A stretch of 64,000 bases of DNA from Fusobacterium perfoetens (GCF_021531475.1 NZ_JADYTX010000002.1:16719-80718), one strand, 5' to 3'. Positions 43,740 through 52,795 are shown, counted from the stretch's first letter. Made by a program: numbers and translations. Notes: a model not told the origin generated them from the letters alone.

Positions 43740-45394
43740 GAGAATTATTGATTGAAAATTTAGCCATTATAGAAAAACTTAATCTTGAATTTGGTGATGG
43801 ACTTATTACTCTTACTGGGGAAACTGGAGCAGGAAAGTCCATAATATTAAGTGGGATAAATCTTCTTTTAGGAGAAAAAGCAAGTGTTGATATGCTTCGT
43901 AGCGGAGAAAATATGTTGGTGGCTCAGGGAGTTTTTGAGATAAATGAGGAGCAAAAAACTGAACTTGAAAAATTGGACATAGATACAGAAGACAACGAAG
44001 TTATAATAAGAAGAACCCTTGATACAAAGGGAAAAGAAAAATCCTTTGTAAATGGAGCTAGAGTTCCTCGTAGTAAACTTAAAGAAGTTATGAAAACTTT
44101 AGTTGATATTGTGGGACAACACTCTCATCAAATGCTTCTTAACAGAGAAAATCATATAAAACTTCTGGATAAATTTATAGAGGAAGAAGCTAAGAATGTA
44201 AGAATAAAGCTAGAGGAATCCCTTGAAAAATTTAATAATGTAGATGTAAAAATAAAAGAGATAGAAAAAGAAAAAAAAGAAACAGCAGATAAAAAAGAGT
44301 TTTATGAATTTCAACTTGACGAGATAGAAAAAGCAAATCTAAAAAAAGATGAGGATATTGAGCTTGAATCTGAATATAAAAAACTTTTTAATGCTGGAAA
44401 GATAAAAGAAAAACTTTCAATGTCTGGATTTTATCTAAAAAATGATGAGGTAAATGCTTTAAGTGTTATTTATTCTTGTAAAAAAAATATAGAATCAATT
44501 ATAGATTGTGGAAAAGAGTTTGAAGATATTTACGAGCAACTTGAAAGAATATATTATGATCTTGAAGACTGTGCATCTACTATTGAGCAGATTGAAAGTG
44601 ATATTGAGATAGATGAAAATCGCCTTGATGCAGTGGTAGAGAGATTAAATATTATAGAAAAATTAAAAAATAAATATGGAAGTTCTATTGACGAGGTTTT
44701 AGAGTATGCTAAAACTATTTCACAAAAACTTAGAACTTTAGAGGATAATAACTTTGAAGTTGAAAATCTTCTAAAAGAAAAAGAAAAATTTAGAGAAGAT
44801 TATTGGAAATATGCAAAAGAATTGAGAGACATCAGAAAAAGATTTATAAAAAAAATAGAGGAAAATCTTGGAAAAGAGCTAGATTTTCTTAATATGAAAG
44901 ACGCAAAACTTGATATAAAACTTGAAGAAAAAGATATTATGACAAAAAATGGTTCTGATGCAATAGAATTTTTTATTGCAACGAACATTGGACAGCCACC
45001 AAAACCATTACAAAAAATTGCATCAGGTGGGGAAGTCAGTAGAATTATGCTTGCTCTAAAAGTTATATTCTCCCACGTTGATAATATTCCTATTTTGATT
45101 TTTGATGAGATTGATACAGGAGTAGGTGGAGAAACTGTCAGAAAAATAGCTGATAAATTAAAAGAGATTGGAAGAAATGCACAGGTTATTTGTATAACTC
45201 ACTCTCCAGCTATTGCCTCAAAAGCAAATGAACAATATTACATTAAGAAAACTTCTAAAGATGGGGAAACATTTACATCTGTAAAAAAACTTTCTTACGA
45301 AGAGAGAATTTCAGAGATAGCTCGTATGTTGGCAGGAGAAAATGTTTCAGAGGCAGTAATAGAACATGCAAAAGAGCTTTTGTCAGAGGAATAA
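43733..45394 (+). CDS. recN: DNA repair protein RecN
   Basis: An SMC-like ATPase of double-strand break repair, 553 residues. Walker A GETGAGKSIILSGINLLLG lies near 29, a long coiled coil runs through about 150-390, and the C-terminal signature ASGGEVSRIMLALK near 427 and Walker B ILIFDEIDTGVGGETV near 457 complete the head. The nadK-recN pairing is common in bacteria. Confidence 0.96.
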   Translation: MLRELLIENLAIIEKLNLEFGDGLITLTGETGAGKSIILSGINLLLGEKASVDMLRSGENMLVAQGVFEINEEQKTELEKLDIDTEDNEVIIRRTLDTKGKEKSFVNGARVPRSKLKEVMKTLVDIVGQHSHQMLLNRENHIKLLDKFIEEEAKNVRIKLEESLEKFNNVDVKIKEIEKEKKETADKKEFYEFQLDEIEKANLKKDEDIELESEYKKLFNAGKIKEKLSMSGFYLKNDEVNALSVIYSCKKNIESIIDCGKEFEDIYEQLERIYYDLEDCASTIEQIESDIEIDENRLDAVVERLNIIEKLKNKYGSSIDEVLEYAKTISQKLRTLEDNNFEVENLLKEKEKFREDYWKYAKELRDIRKRFIKKIEENLGKELDFLNMKDAKLDIKLEEKDIMTKNGSDAIEFFIATNIGQPPKPLQKIASGGEVSRIMLALKVIFSHVDNIPILIFDEIDTGVGGETVRKIADKLKEIGRNAQVICITHSPAIASKANEQYYIKKTSKDGETFTSVKKLSYEERISEIARMLAGENVSEAVIEHAKELLSEE

Positions 45395-45395
45395 T

Positions 45396-46199
45396 ATGGG
45401 GTTAGTACAATATTTTTTAGAAGAAATAGATAGAGAGGGAGTAATATCTAAAAAAACCATTGAGTTTTATAAAAGTGATTTAGAGTTTTTTGAAGATTTT
45501 TTAGAAGATGTATCTTTGGATAAAGTTACACAGGAAGAACTTGATAGGTATCTTCAATATATAAAAGATAGATATTCTGAAAATACAGTTATAAGAAAGA
45601 TAACTTCTTTAAAAAGTTTTTATAAGTTTTTATTAAAAAAGGAGATTATAAAAGAATCTCCCATTGATAAAATATCTACAAGTAGAAAAAATATAAAAAT
45701 TCGTGACAAAATAGAAGAAAGAGAGTTAAAGGCTATTATTGATATTTGTCCAGATGATTTTGTAGGTGAAAGAGATAGGATAATTATAAAACTTTTAGCA
45801 TCTACTGGATTAAAAATAGTGGATATATTAGGGATAAAACTTTTTCAACTGAAAGAGAGTGATTATAAAAGTTTTTCTCTTAATCAAAGAAATATTTTTA
45901 CTATAATTGATGTATATCCAGAATTAGCTCAAGAGATAAAAGAGTTTGTTGAAAAATATAAAATAGATTCTCTTTTTATCTTTGAGGGAGTTGATAACCA
46001 AAAATTTAAAACTAATTTTATAAAATATGCAAAACTTGCAAAAATTGATAGAAATGTAGTTCCTAGTATGATAAAAAATAGGTATATACTTGAAAAAAAG
46101 AAAGTGGATACAGAAGAGGAACTTGACGAGATAGAGTTATTTGAAAAAATAAAAAAAGAATACCTGAGAATAGGAATAGGAGATGAGGGGTTAAAATGA
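45396..46199 (+). CDS. Catalytically degenerate tyrosine recombinase (Xer-like)
   Basis: A 267-residue protein. Residues 1-85 form the SAM-like core-binding domain of Xer/phage integrases (SKKTIEFYKSDLEFFEDFLED, NTVIRKITSLKSFYKFLLKK), and 105-260 the catalytic-domain fold (ERDRIIIKLLASTGLKIVDILGIKL). The catalytic Arg of the normal TGLR motif is Lys (TGLK), the HxxR box is replaced by PSMIKN, and the downstream His/Trp is missing. AGAGGAA precedes ATG at 45396. It sits between recN and era (ATGA overlap), suggesting a retained non-recombining role. Confidence 0.75.
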   Translation: MGLVQYFLEEIDREGVISKKTIEFYKSDLEFFEDFLEDVSLDKVTQEELDRYLQYIKDRYSENTVIRKITSLKSFYKFLLKKEIIKESPIDKISTSRKNIKIRDKIEERELKAIIDICPDDFVGERDRIIIKLLASTGLKIVDILGIKLFQLKESDYKSFSLNQRNIFTIIDVYPELAQEIKEFVEKYKIDSLFIFEGVDNQKFKTNFIKYAKLAKIDRNVVPSMIKNRYILEKKKVDTEEELDEIELFEKIKKEYLRIGIGDEGLK

Positions 46200-47089
46200 A
46201 AGCGGGATTTATAGCAGTTGTTGGAAGGCCAAATGTAGGAAAATCTACATTGATAAATAAATTGGTAAATGAGAAAGTAGCTATTGTATCAAATAAAGCT
46301 GGTACAACTAGAGAAAATATAAAAGGAATTTTAAATATGGGAGGAAATCAATATATTTTTATTGATACTCCAGGGATTCACAAACCTAAACATCTTTTAG
46401 GGGAATATATGACATCTTCAGCTATAAAAATATTGAAAGATGTTGACCTTATACTTATGCTTTTAGACGGAACTCAAGAGATAAGCACAGGGGATCAATT
46501 TGTAATGGAAAAAGTTTTGGAAGCTAGAAGAACTCCAAGAATCTTAGTTATAAATAAAATTGATAAACTTACAGATGAGCAACTTAAAGAAAAAAGAAAA
46601 GAAGTTGAGGAAAAACTTGGTAAGTTTGATGGAATAGTTGAGATTGCGGGAGAATATGCAATAGGACTTGGGAAACTTTTAAATGAGATAGACCCATTCT
46701 TAGAAGAGGGAATCCAATATTATCCAGAGGATATGTATACAGACATGCCTGTTTATAGAATAATCACTGAGATTGTAAGGGAAAAAATCTTATTAAAAAC
46801 TAGAGATGAGATACCTCACTCAATCGCCATTGAGATTATAAATGTTGAAAAAAGAGATACTGGAAAAGATAAATTTAATATAAATATTTATGTTGAGAGA
46901 GATTCTCAAAAAGGAATAATTATTGGAAAAGGTGGACGTCTTTTAAAAGAGATTGGTACTGAGGCTAGACACGAGATTGAGATTTTACTTGGAAGAGATA
47001 TTTTCTTAGAACTATGGGTTAAAGTAAAAGAAGATTGGAGAAAGAAAAAACCATTCCTTAAAGAACTTGGATATTTTGATGAGGAATAA
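46196..47089 (+). CDS. era: GTPase Era
   Basis: An essential GTPase that helps assemble the 30S ribosomal subunit by binding the 16S rRNA 3' end. 297 residues: G1 GRPNVGKSTL near 10, G2 GTTRENI, G3 DTPGIH near 57, G4 NKIDKL near 120, and a C-terminal KH domain with GIIIGKGGRLLKEIGTEARHEIE near 240. Overlaps the preceding gene by 4 nt and ends the operon. Confidence 0.97.
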   Translation: MKAGFIAVVGRPNVGKSTLINKLVNEKVAIVSNKAGTTRENIKGILNMGGNQYIFIDTPGIHKPKHLLGEYMTSSAIKILKDVDLILMLLDGTQEISTGDQFVMEKVLEARRTPRILVINKIDKLTDEQLKEKRKEVEEKLGKFDGIVEIAGEYAIGLGKLLNEIDPFLEEGIQYYPEDMYTDMPVYRIITEIVREKILLKTRDEIPHSIAIEIINVEKRDTGKDKFNINIYVERDSQKGIIIGKGGRLLKEIGTEARHEIEILLGRDIFLELWVKVKEDWRKKKPFLKELGYFDEE

Positions 47090-47119
47090 TTTAGTATAAA
47101 AGTCTAGGAGGGAAGTATA

Positions 47120-47743
47120 ATGAAAGTTTTAATGGTTAATGGAAGTTCTCATGAAGGTTGTACTTATACAGCTTTTACTGAGATTGGGAAAGTTTTAGAA
47201 AAAGAAGGAATAGAATGGGAAATATTTAATGTTGGTGGAGCTCCTTTAAGAGATTGTATCGGTTGTGGAGGTTGTAAATCTTTAGATGGTGCTTGTGTAT
47301 TTAACGACGATATATTAAATGAATTTTTAAAGAAAGCTCGTGAAGCTGACGGATATATTTTTGGAAGTCCAGTTTATTTTGCACACCCAAGCGGAAGAAT
47401 AATTTCTTTACTTGATAGAGCTTTTGTAGCAGGAAAAAAACTTTTTATGCATAAACCAGGGGCAGTTATAACTTCTGCAAGACGTGGCGGAACAACAGCT
47501 TCTTATGATGTATTAAATAAATATTTAGGACTTTGTCAAATGCCAATAGTGTCATCATCTTATTGGAATATGGTTCACGGAAATACCCCAGAAGAAGTAT
47601 TAAGAGATGAAGAGGGAATCCAAACAATGAGAAATCTTGGAAAAAATATGGCTTGGATTTTAAAATGTATTGAACTTGCTAAAAAGAACGGTATAGAAGT
47701 TCCTCAAAATGAAATAGGAGTAAGAACAAACTTTATTAAATAA
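47120..47743 (+). CDS. Flavodoxin-like NAD(P)H-dependent oxidoreductase / iron-sulfur flavoprotein
   Basis: A 207-residue FMN protein of the NADPH-dependent FMN reductase fold. The phosphate-binding loop is NGSSHEGCTYTAF near 8. DCIGCGGCKSLDGACVFNDD near 48 carries cysteines spaced as in iron-sulfur flavoproteins, and GSPVYFAHPSGRIISLLDRAF near 88 binds the flavin. GGAGGG precedes ATG. It is followed 10 nt later by a monooxygenase-fold gene, a common redox pairing. Confidence 0.85.
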   Translation: MKVLMVNGSSHEGCTYTAFTEIGKVLEKEGIEWEIFNVGGAPLRDCIGCGGCKSLDGACVFNDDILNEFLKKAREADGYIFGSPVYFAHPSGRIISLLDRAFVAGKKLFMHKPGAVITSARRGGTTASYDVLNKYLGLCQMPIVSSSYWNMVHGNTPEEVLRDEEGIQTMRNLGKNMAWILKCIELAKKNGIEVPQNEIGVRTNFIK

Positions 47744-47753
47744 GAGGTGGAAT

Positions 47754-48041
47754 ATGATAGTTATCGTAGCTAAAAGTACAATAAAAAAAGAGTGTCTTGA
47801 TGAATATAAAAAGATTGTAAGAGAACTTGTTGAGAAAAGTCAAAAGGAAGATGGAAATATCTCTTATGTGTTACATCAAGATATAAATAATCCTCAAAAT
47901 TTTGTTATAATTGAGAAATGGAGAGACCAAGAAGCGATAAATTCTCACAACAAATCAGAACATTTTACAAGAATTGTTCCTATGATTGGAAAGTTAAGAG
48001 AGTTTTCAGAAGTTTCTCTTTATGAGGAAGTTGAGTTTTAA
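47754..48041 (+). CDS. Antibiotic biosynthesis monooxygenase (ABM)-domain protein
   Basis: A 95-residue dimeric ferredoxin-like alpha-beta barrel protein. The sequence VAKSTIKKECLDEYKKIVRELVEKSQKEDGNISYVLHQD, then FVIIEKWRDQEAINSHNKSEHF, is the usual ABM/YgiN pattern with the terminal histidine. In anaerobes such proteins may handle quinones or haem-like compounds rather than use oxygen. It shares a transcript with the flavoprotein upstream. Confidence 0.85.
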   Translation: MIVIVAKSTIKKECLDEYKKIVRELVEKSQKEDGNISYVLHQDINNPQNFVIIEKWRDQEAINSHNKSEHFTRIVPMIGKLREFSEVSLYEEVEF

Positions 48042-48050
48042 ATAAAAAAA

Positions 48051-48119
48051 GAGCTGTTGTAAATTTAATAGGTATGGGAATGTATCAAAGATAACATATT
48101 TTAAATTTACAACAGTCTC
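48051..48119. terminator. Long-arm hairpin of the CTGTTG repeat family
   Basis: GAGCTGTTGTAAATTTAA pairs with TTAAATTTACAACAGTCTC (one bulge), an 18-bp stem with a 32-nt loop, between convergent genes. The AAATTTAATA segment is shared with the hairpins at 19097 and (reverse complement) 52750. Confidence 0.65.
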
Positions 48120-48149
48120 AAAATTTAATAACAATATAATATTTTAAAA

Positions 48150-48323
48150 TTATTTAGCAGAGTAGAAACATCTTTTTGGAGAGATGATGGATTCCTCTGC
48201 TTTTAATTCTTTTATGGCTTTATCTATTAATTTTTTATCTTCTCCAAGAGCTTCAGCTATTTCTCCAGCTTTCATTGGTTCTGATTTTTGTAATAATTCT
48301 AATACTTTATCTTTTAATTCCAT
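48150..48323 (-). CDS. Small winged-helix-like protein
   Basis: A 57-residue protein. Residues 1-45 (MELKDKVLELLQKSEPMKAG, EIAEALGEDKKLIDKAIKEL) read as a helix-turn-helix like the N-terminal half of MarR/ArsR-type winged helices. The C-terminus, SPKRCFYSAK, is basic. GGAGG lies 8 nt before ATG. It could be a small transcription factor. The function is unknown. Confidence 0.7.
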   Translation of the reverse strand: MELKDKVLELLQKSEPMKAGEIAEALGEDKKLIDKAIKELKAEESIISPKRCFYSAK

Positions 48324-48483
48324 TTTATTACCTCCTTATTTTAACTCATACAAAAATGATATCATAGCAAATTGAAAAAGTCAATAAAAAATAAAATTGA
48401 TTTTTTTAATGATAAAGTGTATAATATTTAAAACGGTTGATATTATGAAATATCAACTTTTTATTTATATTGAGGAGGAAAAA

Positions 48484-49335
48484 ATGATAAAAATAGGAAA
48501 AAGACAAACTTTAAGAGTCAACAATTATACTCCAATCGGATTATACCTAGACGCAGGAACAGAGGACGAAGCAGATAACATTTTATTACCTAAAAATGAG
48601 TTGGAGCTTTTAGACAAAAAACTAGAGATAGATGATGAGTTAGAAGTATTTATATACAGAGATTCAGAAGATAGATTGATAGCCACTCTAAGAGTAACTT
48701 ATGCAACAATTGGAACTCTTGCAAAATTAGAAGTTACAGATATTAATCCAAAAATCGGAGCTTTTCTTGATTGGGGATTAAAAAAAGATTTACTTTTACC
48801 AAAAGGACAAGAGGTTGGAAGATTAGAAGTTGGAAAAAAATATTTAGTGGGACTTTATGAGGATAAAAAAGGACGTATTTCAGCTACAATGAAAGTTTAT
48901 AAATTCTTATTACCTTGTAAAGATTATAAGAAAAATGATACAGTGACAGGAACTGTATATAATATTGATGAAAATATTGGAGTTTTTGTTGCAGTAGATG
49001 ATAGATATTTTGGAATGATGCCTAAAAATGAATATTTTAAAGAATATAAGATAGGAGAAGAAGTTACAGCTAGAGTAATAAGAGTGAGAGAAGATGGAAA
49101 ACTAGATTTAGCTCCGAGAAAACTAGCCTTTGAACAATTAGATGATGACGGTGAACTTATATTAGAAAAGATTAAAATTTTGAAATCAGCATTCCATTTT
49201 AATGATAAAAGTAGCCCTGAAGAAATATATGATTATTTTGGAATAAGTAAAAAAGCTTTTAAAAGAGCCATAGGAGGTCTTTTAAAACAAGGTCTTATCG
49301 AGAAAAAGGGAGATAATTTTGTATTAAAAAAATAG
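48484..49335 (+). CDS. cvfB: CvfB-family S1 RNA-binding protein
   Basis: A 283-residue protein with consecutive S1-like domains (about 1-65, 70-140 and 145-220; YTPIGLYLDAGTEDEADNILLPKNE, KIGAFLDWGLKKDLLLPKGQ and NIGVFVAVDDRYFGMMPKNE are the repeated strands) and a C-terminal winged helix (about 225-283, YDYFGISKKAFKRAIGGLLKQGLIE). This is the CvfB layout, an RNA-binding regulator in Firmicutes. GAGGAGG before ATG at 48484 sets the start. Confidence 0.88.
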   Translation: MIKIGKRQTLRVNNYTPIGLYLDAGTEDEADNILLPKNELELLDKKLEIDDELEVFIYRDSEDRLIATLRVTYATIGTLAKLEVTDINPKIGAFLDWGLKKDLLLPKGQEVGRLEVGKKYLVGLYEDKKGRISATMKVYKFLLPCKDYKKNDTVTGTVYNIDENIGVFVAVDDRYFGMMPKNEYFKEYKIGEEVTARVIRVREDGKLDLAPRKLAFEQLDDDGELILEKIKILKSAFHFNDKSSPEEIYDYFGISKKAFKRAIGGLLKQGLIEKKGDNFVLKK

Positions 49336-49436
49336 AATATTAGTATTAAAAAAATATGTTGATTTTCTGTACCAATTATTGTATAATAGATAAGCATTTT
49401 GTAATTTCATAGTATAATTTTTTTGAAAAAATAGGG

Positions 49437-49465
49437 TTGATTTTTTGTCAAGAATATATTATAAT
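49437..49465 (+). promoter_or_regulatory. Promoter of the AbgT-family gene
   Basis: TTGATT, 17 nt, TATAAT. Confidence 0.8.
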
Positions 49466-49501
49466 ACAAATGTGTATATTTTAACAAGACGGAGGTTTTA
49501 T

Positions 49502-51034
49502 ATGGAACAAAAAAAAGGATTTTTTAACAAGTTTCTTGACGGAGTTGAAAAAGTTGGGAACAAATTACCACATCCAATAACACTATTCTTAATACTATCA
49601 ATAGCAGTTATTGTAATATCAGAAATTTGTGTAAGAGCTGGAGTAGAAGTTACTTATACAGGAATGAATATGAAAACTAAAAAAATTGAAGATATTACAC
49701 TTCACGCTAATTCATTATTAAGCGTTGAAGGAATTAGATATATTTTCAATACTATGACTAAAAACTTCACTGGTTTTGCACCACTTGGAACAGTTTTAGT
49801 AGCTATGTTAGGGGTTGGAGTTGCAGAAGGTACAGGACTTATCAATGCTTCTCTTAGAAAATTAGTTTTATCTACACCACCAAGATTATTAACAGCTGTT
49901 ATGGTTTTCGCAGGAGTTATGTCAAATATTGCGTCTGACGCTGGATACGTTGTATTAATTCCATTAGGAGCAATCATATTTGCATCTGTTGGTAGACACC
50001 CATTAGCAGGACTTGCTGCAGCATTCTCTGGAGTTTCAGGAGGATTCTCAGCTAACTTACTACTTGGAACAATCGACCCACTATTAGGAGGAATTTCTAC
50101 TGAGGCAGCTAGAATATTCGTTCCTGATTATACAGTATTACCTACAGCTAACTGGTACTTTATGATGGTTTCTACATTCTTAATCACTATATTAGGAACA
50201 ATAGTTACTGAAAAAATAGTTGAACCAAGACTTGGAGAATACAAAGGTGACTACAAAGAAGAATTAACTGAAATGGGAGAACTTGAGAAAAAAGGATTAA
50301 GAAATGCTGGAATAGCTTTACTTATATTTATAGCAGTTATCGCTTACTTAACAGTTCCTGCAAATGCAGTATTTAGAGAAGGTGGAAACTTAAATAAATT
50401 TATGCACGATGGATTATTACCAGTAATTATGCTATTCTTTATGATTCCAGGTTATGCTTATGGTAAAACAGTTGGAACAATTAAAAATGATAAAGACGTT
50501 GCAAAACTTATGGGTAAATCTTTAGGAACAATGGGTGGATATATGGCTCTTGCTTTCGTAGCATCTCAATTTATTGTTTACTTCTCTTATACAAAATTAG
50601 GAACAATAATTGCTGTTAAAGGAGCAGATTTCTTACAAGCAATAGGATTTACTGGATTCCCATTAATCGTAGCATTTATCTTAGTTGCAGCATTCATCAA
50701 CTTATTTATGGGATCTGCATCAGCTAAATGGGCTATTTTAGCACCAGTATTTATCCCTATGTTTATGAGACTTGGATACTCTCCAGAATTAACTCAAGCT
50801 ATGTACAGAATAGGAGATTCATCTACTAATATAATTTCTCCATTAATGTCATACTTTGCATTCATCGTTGCTTATATGTCTAAATTTGATAAAGACAGTG
50901 GAATGGGAACACTTATCTCTACAATGTTACCATACTCAATAACATTCTTAGCTGGATGGACAGTTCTATTAATGATATTCTACTTCTTTGGTCTACCAAT
51001 TGGACCTGGTGTAATGATGCACTTTTCAATGTAA
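49502..51034 (+). CDS. AbgT-family transporter
   Basis: A 510-residue inner-membrane protein with about 11 helices of the AbgT (p-aminobenzoyl-glutamate) family. It opens FLDGVEKVGNKLPHPITLFLIL, and contains LVAMLGVGVAEGTGLINASLRKLVL near 95, AGVMSNIASDAGYVVLIPLGA near 138 and FIVYFSYTKLG...MGSASAKWAILAPVFIPMF near 405, the re-entrant loops of the fold. ATG at 49502 follows GGAGG. Family members import aminobenzoyl-glutamate or export sulfonamides; the role here is unresolved. Confidence 0.9.
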   Translation: MEQKKGFFNKFLDGVEKVGNKLPHPITLFLILSIAVIVISEICVRAGVEVTYTGMNMKTKKIEDITLHANSLLSVEGIRYIFNTMTKNFTGFAPLGTVLVAMLGVGVAEGTGLINASLRKLVLSTPPRLLTAVMVFAGVMSNIASDAGYVVLIPLGAIIFASVGRHPLAGLAAAFSGVSGGFSANLLLGTIDPLLGGISTEAARIFVPDYTVLPTANWYFMMVSTFLITILGTIVTEKIVEPRLGEYKGDYKEELTEMGELEKKGLRNAGIALLIFIAVIAYLTVPANAVFREGGNLNKFMHDGLLPVIMLFFMIPGYAYGKTVGTIKNDKDVAKLMGKSLGTMGGYMALAFVASQFIVYFSYTKLGTIIAVKGADFLQAIGFTGFPLIVAFILVAAFINLFMGSASAKWAILAPVFIPMFMRLGYSPELTQAMYRIGDSSTNIISPLMSYFAFIVAYMSKFDKDSGMGTLISTMLPYSITFLAGWTVLLMIFYFFGLPIGPGVMMHFSM

Positions 51035-51048
51035 TAAATAAAAAAATT

Positions 51049-51074
51049 AGGCTGGCGGTTGTCAGCCTTTTTTC
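51049..51074 (+). terminator. Terminator of the AbgT-family gene
   Basis: AGGCTG / CAGCCT stem followed by TTTTTT. Confidence 0.85.
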
Positions 51075-51093
51075 TTTTTAAAAAATATTTTTG

Positions 51094-51122
51094 TTGACAA
51101 ATCTAAAAATAAAGAGTATAAT
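51094..51122 (+). promoter_or_regulatory. Promoter of the argH leader
   Basis: TTGACA, 17 nt, TATAAT: perfect consensus, starting transcription near 51129. Confidence 0.9.
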
Positions 51123-51152
51123 CTTTAAAAAATTTTGAAGGAGATGAAAAAT

Positions 51153-51194
51153 ATGCTATTTACTTTGCTAAGGAGACTTAAATATAAAAATTAA
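51153..51194 (+). CDS. Arginine leader peptide of argH
   Basis: A 13-codon frame (MLFTLLRRLKYKN) with adjacent AGG AGA codons at 51171-51176. GAAGGAG lies 9 nt before ATG. It sits about 24 nt after the likely transcription start and 66 nt before a terminator that precedes argH. Tandem codons for the pathway's own amino acid ahead of a terminator are the classical attenuation layout. Confidence 0.72.
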   Translation: MLFTLLRRLKYKN

Positions 51195-51207
51195 ATATTT
51201 TATATTT

Positions 51208-51294
51208 GGTGAGCTAGAAAAGGGATAGTTATTTTTTGATTATTTATATAATTAAGATGAGCTGGATAGTTTTATGAGCTAACCAGCTTTTTTT
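51208..51294 (+). promoter_or_regulatory. argH attenuator: predicted antiterminator and terminator
   Basis: Terminator: AGCTGG (51260-51265) with CCAGCT (51283-51288), inner TAGTT/AGCTA pairing and seven T. GGTGAGCT (51208-51215) can pair with AGCTAACC (51277-51284) at seven of eight positions, which would disrupt the terminator. Pairings were found by eye. Confidence 0.6.
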
Positions 51295-51325
51295 ATACAA
51301 AAAAATTGGGAATTAAGGAGGAAAT

Positions 51326-52741
51326 ATGCAATATTTTTCAGGAAGATTTAAAGAAAAAGCGAGTAATCTTATTTTGGATTTTCATTCAACAATAAAATTT
51401 GAGGAGAGATTAGCCTATTATGATGTTATGGGGAGTATAGCTCATGTTAGAGGACTGGGAAAACAAGGGATAATCCCATTAGAAGAATCAAAACTTATAG
51501 AAAAAACTTTGAGAGAGATTTTAGAAGATTTAGAGAGTGGAAAGATAAAACTTTTGGTAGAATATGAAGATATTCATATGAATATAGAAAAAAATCTGAT
51601 AGACAGAATAGGAGATATTGGAAAAAAACTTCATACTGGAAGAAGTAGAAATGATCAGACAGCTGTTGATTTAAAACTATACCTTAAAGACGAAATAAAA
51701 AAAATAGAATCATATTTGATTGAAATAATAGAGATTTTAAATAAATTAGCCAAAGAGAATAAAAAAACTTTTATGCCAGGATTTACACATCTTCAAAAAG
51801 CTCAACCAATTTGTTTTTCTCATTATGTTTTGGGGTATGTTGAGATGTTTAGAAGAGATTATCAAAGACTTGAAAATTGTTTTGAAATGATGAATGTATC
51901 TCCTCTTGGTTCAGCAGCTTTAGCAGGGACATCTTATCCAATAGATATGGAATATACAAGCAAAATTTTAGGATTTTCAAGACCTGTATGGAATAGTTTA
52001 GATGGAGTGTCAGATAGAGATCATGTAATAGAAATTATAAGTGATATATCTGTAATAATGGTTCATCTTTCAAGATTTTGTGAAGAGATAATACTTTATT
52101 GTTCAAATGATTTTGGATATTTAGAATTAAGTGATGCTTTTTCAACAGGTAGTAGTATAATGCCACAGAAGAAAAATCCAGATGCAGCAGAGCTTATAAG
52201 AGGAAAATCAGGGAGAGTTTTTGGAGATTTAATGGGAATACTCACTACAATGAAAGGAATACCATTGGCTTATAACAAAGATATGCAAGAGGATAAAGAA
52301 AATGTTTTTGATGCTTTGGATACTGTAAAAGCTTGTTTTTCTGTATTTAATGGAATGATAAAGACGATGAAACCTAACAAAGAAAAGATGCTTAAAGCTT
52401 GTTATAATGGTTTTATTAATGCCACAGATGTAGCAGATTATTTGACTAATAAGGGAATGAGTTTTAGAGATGCTTATAAAATAGTTGGAAGTATGGTTTC
52501 TTATTGTATTGATAATAATAAAACTTTAGAAAATTTATCTTTAGAAGAATATAAAAGTTTTAATAATCTATTTGAAAAAGATATTTATAATGAGATTGAT
52601 ATTGAAAACTGTGTTGAAAAAAGAACATCAATAGGAGGACCATCAGAAAAAAGTATAGATAAACATATTGAAATTGTAGACAAATTTATAGATGAAAAAG
52701 TTTTAGAATTAAAAAATTATAAACTAAATGAAATTTTTTAA
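51326..52741 (+). CDS. argH: Argininosuccinate lyase
   Basis: Splits argininosuccinate to arginine and fumarate, the last step of arginine synthesis. 471 residues with SGRFKEKASNLILDFHSTIKFEERLAYYD at the start, HTGRSRNDQTAVDLKLYL near 108, TFMPGFTHLQKAQPI near 150 and the fumarase-superfamily signature GSSIMPQKKNPDAAEL near 278. argG and other arg genes are not in the window. AAGGAGG precedes ATG. Control by the arginine leader is inferred. Confidence 0.95.
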   Translation: MQYFSGRFKEKASNLILDFHSTIKFEERLAYYDVMGSIAHVRGLGKQGIIPLEESKLIEKTLREILEDLESGKIKLLVEYEDIHMNIEKNLIDRIGDIGKKLHTGRSRNDQTAVDLKLYLKDEIKKIESYLIEIIEILNKLAKENKKTFMPGFTHLQKAQPICFSHYVLGYVEMFRRDYQRLENCFEMMNVSPLGSAALAGTSYPIDMEYTSKILGFSRPVWNSLDGVSDRDHVIEIISDISVIMVHLSRFCEEIILYCSNDFGYLELSDAFSTGSSIMPQKKNPDAAELIRGKSGRVFGDLMGILTTMKGIPLAYNKDMQEDKENVFDALDTVKACFSVFNGMIKTMKPNKEKMLKACYNGFINATDVADYLTNKGMSFRDAYKIVGSMVSYCIDNNKTLENLSLEEYKSFNNLFEKDIYNEIDIENCVEKRTSIGGPSEKSIDKHIEIVDKFIDEKVLELKNYKLNEIF

Positions 52742-52749
52742 ATAAAATA

Positions 52750-52785
52750 GGGTTGTTGCATTTTTTATTAAATTTGCAACAGCCC
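52750..52785. terminator. Hairpin, GTTGCA repeat family
   Basis: GGGTTGTTGCA / TGCAACAGCCC with one wobble pair, between convergent argH and the IclR gene. Its 30-nt core is the reverse complement of that at 19097-19140. Confidence 0.75.
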
Positions 52786-52795
52786 TTATTAGTTA

